From Bryobacteraceae bacterium (GTDB lineage Bacteria; Acidobacteriota; Terriglobia; Bryobacterales; Bryobacteraceae): DNA of 11,706 nucleotides. The translations under genes and the position numbers were made by a program. Below are positions 7,638 to 11,706 of this stretch, one piece after another (within the stretch, counting starts at the first letter, position 1; each line of letters opens with the position of its first letter). The notes beneath the pieces are model-generated. The model saw nothing but the letters and a program-made list of their open reading frames with translations, was not told the origin of the DNA and ran no database searches. Location: contig JAICMB010000054.1 of assembly GCA_025929455.1 (NCBI GenBank), forward strand, positions 1-11,706. The letters run 5' to 3'.

Positions 7638-8542
7638 TGCGCGACCGCCCCCACTCGCAAGCGCACGGCTGCCGGTGCGATGGCCGCGATGTCGGCGTTT
7701 TTGAAAACATCCGCGTCGGTGCGCCACGGTCCCCACACCGTCTCGTCCGACGCCCCGAACAGAACGATCGTACGCAGGCCGAAGGCGGCCGCCATGTGCG
7801 CCGGGCCGCTATCGTTACCGATGAATAACGACGCCCCGGCGAGCAGGTTTTTGACCTCTTCCAGATCCGCGCCCGCGACAATTTCAAACGTCGCAAAAGC
7901 CTCGCACGGATCGCCGGGCCCAGCGATGAATACCGGTTCTAAACCGAATTCGGTATCCAGCCGCTGCGCTATGTTCACAAAATTTGCAGCCGGCCACGTC
8001 TTTTCCGGCGCGGACGCAAACGGATGAATCACCGCGTACGGCCGTGCGCGGCGAACTGCTGCCTGCGCAAACAGCCGCGCCCGCGGAATCTCGCAATGCG
8101 GCACGCCCAACGAGAACATGGCGCTGGCGAGGTGTTCCGCCGTGTGAACCTTGCGCTCGATGCCGAGAATCTGCTGCGCCGTGGGAACGCGTACGTTATA
8201 GAGCCGTTGAAACCGCAAGTGCGCGAAGGCCGCGCGCCACCGCGCCCCCGATGCCGCCGTCAGCACGGCGCTGCGCGTGCCGCCGTGAAAGTTGATCGTC
8301 AGGGCGGGCCGCCACGCGCGGATCGCGTGTACAGACGGCGTGAGAATCGCGTCCACATCCGAATTGCCGGTGAACACCGCGCGAAACTGTTGGTCTGCTA
8401 CAACGCCGATTTTTAGATCGGGTCGCGCCGCCTTCAGAATGCGCAGCGCCGGTGTGGTCAGGACGCAGTCGCCCAGCGATCGCAGCCGCACAACTGCGAC
8501 GTGCGCGCCCGGAGAAAGCCCGTCCAATACAGAATTCGGCAC
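7634..8542 (-). CDS. Glycosyltransferase family 9 (heptosyltransferase-like)
   Basis: The 302-residue enzyme has the two-Rossmann GT-B layout of LPS heptosyltransferases. The N-terminal motif VRLRSLGDCVLTTPALR (18-34) contains the likely catalytic D25. The C-terminal half has VIHPFAS (171-177) with the nearby KTW (181-183). It also has the family hallmark GNDSGPAHMAAAFG (242-255), which binds the nucleotide-sugar. Such enzymes add sugars, often heptose, to the lipid A core on the inner face of the cytoplasmic membrane. The acceptor and sugar are unknown here. The start is GTG, 9 nt after the Trm112-like gene ends, with no clear Shine-Dalgarno. The stop overlaps the ABC exporter start (ATGA), consistent with making and exporting one glycolipid. 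Confidence 0.9.
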   Translation of the reverse strand: MPNSVLDGLSPGAHVAVVRLRSLGDCVLTTPALRILKAARPDLKIGVVADQQFRAVFTGNSDVDAILTPSVHAIRAWRPALTINFHGGTRSAVLTAASGARWRAAFAHLRFQRLYNVRVPTAQQILGIERKVHTAEHLASAMFSLGVPHCEIPRARLFAQAAVRRARPYAVIHPFASAPEKTWPAANFVNIAQRLDTEFGLEPVFIAGPGDPCEAFATFEIVAGADLEEVKNLLAGASLFIGNDSGPAHMAAAFGLRTIVLFGASDETVWGPWRTDADVFKNADIAAIAPAAVRLRVGAVAQ

Positions 8543-8551
8543 TCGCGTGAG

Positions 8552-8722
8552 TTATTCTTCTACGACGGCTTCATCGGCGAGCATGACCGGGATGTCGTCC
8601 CGGATCGGATACACGCGCTTGCATTTAACGCACTTGAGGCCGCTCTCGTCGGGCTTCAGCTCCAGGTCTGCCTTGCAGATCGGGCACACCAGGATCTCCA
8701 ACAGGTCCTTGCTGATCGCCAT
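8552..8722 (-). CDS. Trm112-like zinc-ribbon protein
   Basis: This short gene encodes 56 residues starting [20 protein letters not shown]. Two CxxC pairs, C13/C16 and C31/C34, form a zinc ribbon. They are followed by [14 protein letters not shown] (35-48), the signature of the Trm112/YcaR family. Eukaryotic and archaeal members are activating partners of SAM methyltransferases; the role of bacterial members is less clear. In E. coli the homologue YcaR lies beside lpxK and kdsB, downstream of msbA, so association with LPS genes recurs here. No strong Shine-Dalgarno precedes the ATG. It is the first gene of the tightly overlapping operon unless the small membrane gene 59 nt upstream is cotranscribed. 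Confidence 0.88.
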   Translation of the reverse strand: MAISKDLLEILVCPICKADLELKPDESGLKCVKCKRVYPIRDDIPVMLADEAVVEE

Positions 8723-8781
8723 AGGTTGAGTTTATCAGGCGCGTCCGCGCGCGGTGTGCCGGCCCACGGGGCAGAGGCGTC

Positions 8782-9024
8782 TTATGCCACGCCGTGCATT
8801 TGCGAGAAGCCATGGCTGGCCTCTTCAGACTCTTCCACGGCGCGCAACTCCAATTCCTGTGCCCAGAACTGCATACGTCTTTGGCTCACGGCGCGTGCGG
8901 CGTCCACCACATCGGCGCGCGTAAGCAGGTGCGCGGCCAGCCACCGCAAGCACCCCGGCGATAACCAGGCACATAGTCCGAAGCAAATCTCCGCTATCAC
9001 GATCAGCAACAGGAAAAGGTTCAT
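8782..9024 (-). CDS. Small single-pass membrane protein of unknown function
   Basis: I do not recognise this 80-residue protein. It begins MNLFLLLIVIAEICFGLCAWL, one membrane helix at about residues 2-25 that could be an uncleaved anchor. There follows a basic amphipathic helix (LRWLAAHLLTRADVVDAARAVSQRR, about 26-50) and an acidic segment (ELELRAVEESEEA). The end carries a weak histidine/glycine tail. The basic region right after the helix predicts the C-terminus in the cytoplasm. The ATG at 9024 has GAGAGGA (9035-9041 on the minus strand) 10 nt upstream and GGTGGA close by, which supports real translation. No competing gene covers the stretch. It ends 59 nt before the Trm112-like gene on the same strand and could be the operon's first gene. 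Confidence 0.62.
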   Translation of the reverse strand: MNLFLLLIVIAEICFGLCAWLSPGCLRWLAAHLLTRADVVDAARAVSQRRMQFWAQELELRAVEESEEASHGFSQMHGVA

Positions 9025-9081
9025 CGGTCCACCGTCCTCTCGGAAAATTCAACAGCCGCGTGCTGCTTCTGTTCCATCCTA

Positions 9082-9119
9082 CGAACCCGGCGCTCGCCTG
9101 CCTAGCGCCCAAAGGTTCG
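9082..9119. repeat. Nested inverted repeat upstream of the small membrane gene
   Basis: Outer arms CGAACC (9082-9087) and GGTTCG (9114-9119) enclose inner arms GGCGCT (9089-9094) and AGCGCC (9104-9109) around a 9-nt loop. Together they form a 12-bp stem with a small asymmetric bulge. No T-run follows on either strand, so it does not look like an intrinsic terminator. It lies about 58-95 nt upstream of the start at 9024 and could fold in that gene's leader RNA or be a protein-binding site. Confidence 0.45.
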
Positions 9120-9174
9120 GAATTCGGCAGTTCTAAGGTAATGGTACTCAGGCCCGGACGCTGGACTTTCGCAG

Positions 9175-9191
9175 TTGAGAATTATTCTTAA
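9175..9191. promoter_or_regulatory. PerR/Fur-type box in the promoter of the Fur-family gene
   Basis: TTGAGAATTATTCTTAA is a dyad around T9183. The arms AGAAT and ATTCT are perfect, and symmetry extends to TT.....AA with one mismatched pair. The central part reads as a 7-1-7 operator like the known PerR box (TTATAATTATTATAA). It overlaps a possible -10, TATTCT (9183-9188), and ends 8 nt before the GTG start of the adjacent Fur-family gene, as expected for autoregulation. Confidence 0.65.
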
Positions 9192-9199
9192 CACTGACC

Positions 9200-9628
9200 G
9201 TGCCTGAGCCGTCCGCCATCCAGCAGTTGTTTCGCGAGCGCGGCGTACGCTGCACGCCGCAGCGTTACGCCATTATCGAATTCCTGGCGCAGTCGGGTCA
9301 GCACGCCGCCGCCGACGAAATTTTTGCGGCCATCAACCGGCGTGATTCGCGCGCGTCGCTCGCAACCGTTTATAAATCTCTGCGGCAATTGGCGGCGGCG
9401 GGTCTCGTTCAGGAAGTCGCGATGGAGGGCCACGCCGCGCGGTTCGAAGCCAACTTGCACCCGCATCATCATTTCGTGTGCGAGCGCTGCGGCGGCATCG
9501 AGGACGTCACATGGTTCGAAGTGCCCGGCTTGCGCATGCGCGCCAAACTCGGCTCGCGCACGCTCAGTGCCTATCAAGTCCTAATCCGAGGCGTGTGCGC
9601 TCGCTGCAGCCAAACCGGCCCAGAATAG
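9200..9628 (+). CDS. Fur-family regulator, PerR-like
   Basis: This 142-residue metal-dependent repressor has an N-terminal winged helix with GVRCTPQRYAIIEFL (15-29), HAAADEIFAAI (35-45) and the recognition helix SLATVYKSLRQLAAAGLV (53-70). The C-terminal dimer domain carries the structural zinc cysteines C94, C97, C133 and C136. The regulatory-site candidates H35, E83, H89 and H91 align with B. subtilis PerR H37, D85, H91 and H93. D102 aligns with PerR D104, a position where peroxide-sensing PerR has Asp and Fur usually has Glu, so I favour PerR over Fur or Zur. The start is GTG with no Shine-Dalgarno and a possible -10 only 11 nt upstream, so the mRNA may be almost leaderless. The dyad at 9175-9191 suggests it represses itself. 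No peroxidase or catalase gene is adjacent. Confidence 0.88.
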   Translation: MPEPSAIQQLFRERGVRCTPQRYAIIEFLAQSGQHAAADEIFAAINRRDSRASLATVYKSLRQLAAAGLVQEVAMEGHAARFEANLHPHHHFVCERCGGIEDVTWFEVPGLRMRAKLGSRTLSAYQVLIRGVCARCSQTGPE

Positions 9629-9808
9629 CCGCTTACAGAAGTCATCAGAGAGGAGAAACGCTCTTCGGCGCCGCATTGAGCGATTCCGAAACGGCTGCAG
9701 CATCTTGCTAGCATCGCAAGCGGGCCGTCGCCTCATCGTGAAGGGACTCGTTTCAGTATTCTGAAGACCCATTGGCTGGAACTACTCTTTGATATAAAAA
9801 TCGGATAA
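9629..9808. other. Intergenic region between the Fur-family gene and sulfatase
   Basis: These 180 nt show no credible gene. They hold a small perfect inverted repeat TTCAG-TATT-CTGAA (9752-9765) and an AT-rich TATAAA (9793-9798) that could be the -10 for the sulfatase. A clear -35 is not visible; TTGGCT at 9772-9777 leaves only 15 nt. An isolated AGAGAGGAG at 9647-9655 has no start codon at usable distance. I see no convincing terminator for the Fur-family gene. Confidence 0.5.
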
Positions 9809-11338
9809 ATGACTACAGACCGGCGAGACCTGTTGAAACTGCTCGGAACCGGCGCCGCGTTGTCGGCCTCCGCCGCCGGCGCCATCCCGAACGCTCCACC
9901 GCGGAACGGATCGAGCGCGAAGCCCAACATTCTCATCTTCCTCACCGACGACCACGGCCAGTGGCTTCAGCAGGCGTATGGAAACTCGGAAGTCCGTACG
10001 CCGAACATGACTCGCATCGCCGGAAATGGCGTGCGCATGACCAACGCTTTCACCACCTCACCGGTATGTTCTCCGGCCCGGGCCAGTTTTTTTACCGGGC
10101 GCATGCCGTCGCAGCACGGCATCCACGATTGGATCGAAGAGAAGAAACAGGCTTACGCCTACCCCTGGCTGCAAGGGCAAACGCTCATTACGGAGTTATT
10201 GAAAAAGTCCGGATACCAAACCGGCCTCGTTGGAAAATGGCACTGTGGAGAAGAGCGGCGCCCTCACCCAGGTTTCGATTCCTGGTTCAGCTATTGGGTC
10301 AGCCAATATCCTCATACCGGACAGCAGAACTTCTCGGATAACGGAAAGCATGTTACGGCGGATGGCTTCCAATCGACGCTCCTGACAGCACAAGCCCTTC
10401 GCTTTCTGAAAGAACACTATGCCGGTTCGACAACCGCGCGCACACCGTTCTTTCTGTTTGTCGGTTATACCGACACGCACTCCCCGCACGGACAAATGCC
10501 GGACGACCTCGTTGCGCAGTATGACGCCGCTACATTTCGCGATATTCCCCGCGAACCCTTTCTCGCAGTGCACGGTACCGCGCACGCACCCGTTTCGAGC
10601 GACCGGGAAGCGGAACACCGCAAACGTAAGGAATACTACGCGGCTGCGTCGGCTGTCGATAGAGAAGTGGGGAAGGTACTGGACGCGCTCGAATCTCTGG
10701 GCCAGATGGAGAACACCATCGTGATCTACACCGGTGACCACGGTCTCAATGCCGGCCATCATGGAATGTGGGAAAAAGGGAACGGCACAATTCCGCAGAA
10801 CTTCCTCGAGGAATCCATACGCGTGCCGTGTTCGATCGCTTGGCGCAACGGTGCAATTCCCGCTGGTCTCGAATGTGATTTGCCGGTGAACCATTGCGAT
10901 CTGTTTGTCACCCTGTTGGATGTGGCAGGCGCGCTGCCCGGCGCGGAGGTCGCGCGGCGCATCAATTCTCCGGGACGTTCCTACCTTGCGCACCTGCTGG
11001 GTAAGTCGTCGCAGGCGTGGAGAGAAGATGTCGTTTGCGAGTACGGAAACGCCCGTATGATCAAAAGCGATGGTTACAAGCTCATTCTTCGCTACCCCTA
11101 TCAGGGCGTGACATTCGCGAATGAGTTTTACGATCTCAAAGCCGATCCGCGTGAAACCACGAACCTATTTGGCGAGCAGGCGTATGGGCCAGTCATTCAG
11201 CGGATGACAGCGAGGCTGCGAGACTTTTTCGCCCAATACAGTGACCCCGCTCACGATGCGATGCATTTGGAGCAGCAGCCACTCGCTACACCGGCGAGCC
11301 CCTGGCTGGAAGCCGTGAGGCTGAAAAGTAAACGCTGA
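9809..11338 (+). CDS. Tat-exported sulfatase (formylglycine type)
   Basis: This 509-residue type I sulfatase should hydrolyse sulfate esters outside the cytoplasm. The N-terminus has a Tat signal: DRRDLLKLLG (4-13), an Ala-rich stretch and a likely cut after A23-G24-A25. The alkaline-phosphatase-like core starts at PNILIFLTDDHG (39-50), with D47/D48 as metal ligands. CSPAR (87-91) in the CxPxR context makes C87 the residue converted to formylglycine. Other expected active-site residues are K143 and H145, H224, D310/H311 and K322. DPRETTNLFGE near the C-terminus is typical of the sulfatase end domain. It requires a formylglycine-generating or anSME-type maturase, none of which is encoded here. 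The substrate cannot be read from the sequence; sulfated glycans are the usual class. The ATG at 9809 has only a weak CGGA in front. Confidence 0.94.
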   Translation: MTTDRRDLLKLLGTGAALSASAAGAIPNAPPRNGSSAKPNILIFLTDDHGQWLQQAYGNSEVRTPNMTRIAGNGVRMTNAFTTSPVCSPARASFFTGRMPSQHGIHDWIEEKKQAYAYPWLQGQTLITELLKKSGYQTGLVGKWHCGEERRPHPGFDSWFSYWVSQYPHTGQQNFSDNGKHVTADGFQSTLLTAQALRFLKEHYAGSTTARTPFFLFVGYTDTHSPHGQMPDDLVAQYDAATFRDIPREPFLAVHGTAHAPVSSDREAEHRKRKEYYAAASAVDREVGKVLDALESLGQMENTIVIYTGDHGLNAGHHGMWEKGNGTIPQNFLEESIRVPCSIAWRNGAIPAGLECDLPVNHCDLFVTLLDVAGALPGAEVARRINSPGRSYLAHLLGKSSQAWREDVVCEYGNARMIKSDGYKLILRYPYQGVTFANEFYDLKADPRETTNLFGEQAYGPVIQRMTARLRDFFAQYSDPAHDAMHLEQQPLATPASPWLEAVRLKSKR

Positions 11339-11437
11339 ACCGCTCGGTACTCCGTTGTAACTACGAGGCCGTTGTACGCTACCGATCGTCTCAAAGCTCA
11401 ATCGATGTAGGCCCCTTCCGGAAAGATATATCGAGAC

Positions 11438-11706
11438 TTATGCAGGAGCTTTTGAAGCCGTGAGGAGGGTCGTGCCGGCGATCGGGTTGCCCCACCAGAA
11501 TCTCCACCCTAGCCGGCGTCGTTCCACATTCGACGCACCGAGTGTCCGCAAGGCATCTTCATAGATTGCCGTGGCACGGATATCGGCTATCGCCATCCTG
11601 CCTCCAGGTTTAAGGACACGGAAACCTTCGGCGATCGCTCGTTTGCGATCGGCATTCGATCGAATGTTGTGTATCGCGAGACTCGAGACCACGAGATCGA
11701 AAGTCC
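11438..11706 (-). CDS. Class I SAM-dependent methyltransferase, C-terminal part (cut by window edge)
   Basis: The frame is open from the right edge, so the N-terminal half with the SAM-binding glycine motif lies outside. The visible 88 or so residues begin TFDLVVSSLAIHNI, motif IV of UbiE-like Rossmann methyltransferases. RKRAIAEGFRVLKPGGRMAI and ADIR follow, the post-motif with the RVLKPGG signature. The end, RRLGWRFWWGNPIAGTTLLT, is the last strand pair. The substrate is unknown. A GTG at 11692 would give an 84-residue form but cuts through motif IV, so it is not the true start. It converges on the sulfatase gene across a 99-nt gap in which I see no clear terminator. Confidence 0.85.
   Translation of the reverse strand, partial: TFDLVVSSLAIHNIRSNADRKRAIAEGFRVLKPGGRMAIADIRATAIYEDALRTLGASNVERRRLGWRFWWGNPIAGTTLLTASKAPA

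Noticed and set aside
7638..7736. 33-residue N-terminal extension of the ABC exporter
   Set aside because: It is Arg/Gly/His-rich and simply reads another frame of the GT9 gene. The ATG at 7637 gives the normal family start and an ATGA overlap.
8541..8552. ACTC-GCGT-GAGT hairpin at the GT9 start
   Set aside because: A four-base stem in GC-rich DNA is expected by chance. It touches the GTG start, but nothing else supports regulation.
9647..9655. Strong Shine-Dalgarno-like AGAGAGGAG after the Fur-family gene
   Set aside because: No ATG or GTG follows within usable distance. The first TTG, 21 nt downstream, opens only 11 codons.
10196..10993. Minus-strand open frame of 265 codons inside the sulfatase gene
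   Set aside because: It is antisense to conserved sulfatase motifs including KWH and GDHG, and shows no recognisable domain.
1..11706. CRISPR arrays, tRNA or rRNA genes, insertion sequences, toxin-antitoxin or phage-defence modules
   Set aside because: Reading both strands, I found no direct repeat series, cloverleaf, transposase motif or defence-type protein. Gene content is ordinary chromosomal.

Overview
The window is a GC-rich, tightly packed bacterial chromosome segment. It carries about 15 genes, two of them cut by the window ends, and no RNA gene, CRISPR array or insertion sequence that I can see. The gene set (LPS-type glycosyltransferase and MsbA-like exporter, coaBC, family 4 uracil-DNA glycosylase, Tat-exported sulfatase, PerR-like regulator) points to a Gram-negative soil or sediment heterotroph. 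My best guess is an Acidobacteriota of the Solibacter/Bryobacter type. That placement is inference from gene content, base composition and sulfatase style, not from a marker gene.

Left end (1-1335). A DoxX-family membrane protein (minus strand, cut by the window edge) is transcribed divergently from a MarR-family regulator. A dyad, TACCTTGACATCAAGATA (332-349), lies between them and looks like a MarR operator. Downstream, a CBS-pair protein has its own good sigma-70-like promoter and Shine-Dalgarno.

Centre (1323-9024, all minus strand). A compact housekeeping operon reads right to left: Trm112-like zinc ribbon, GT9 glycosyltransferase, MsbA-like ABC exporter, YicC-type endoribonuclease, gmk, rpoZ, coaBC, family 4 UDG, tmk. 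The junctions are, in order: 9-nt gap, ATGA overlap, ATGA (or 13-nt) overlap, ATGA overlap, 28-nt overlap, 3-nt gap, ATGA overlap, 8-nt overlap. The group joins envelope lipid/LPS assembly, RNA decay, GTP and dTTP precursor synthesis, the RNA polymerase omega subunit, coenzyme A synthesis and uracil repair. A small unknown single-pass membrane protein (8782-9024) lies just upstream and may be the first gene. The operon end (tmk) collides with the CBS gene, their 3' ends overlapping by 13 nt.

Right end (9175-11706). A PerR-like Fur-family regulator is preceded by a near-perfect 7-1-7 dyad in its promoter, suggesting autoregulation. A Tat-exported sulfatase with a complete formylglycine-type active site follows. 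The window ends with the C-terminal part of a class I SAM methyltransferase on the minus strand.

I found no convincing undescribed system. The most useful leads are the two regulator/operator pairs, the gmk/rpoZ 28-nt overlap, the Trm112-GT9-MsbA grouping, the unknown small membrane protein and a nested inverted repeat upstream of it.
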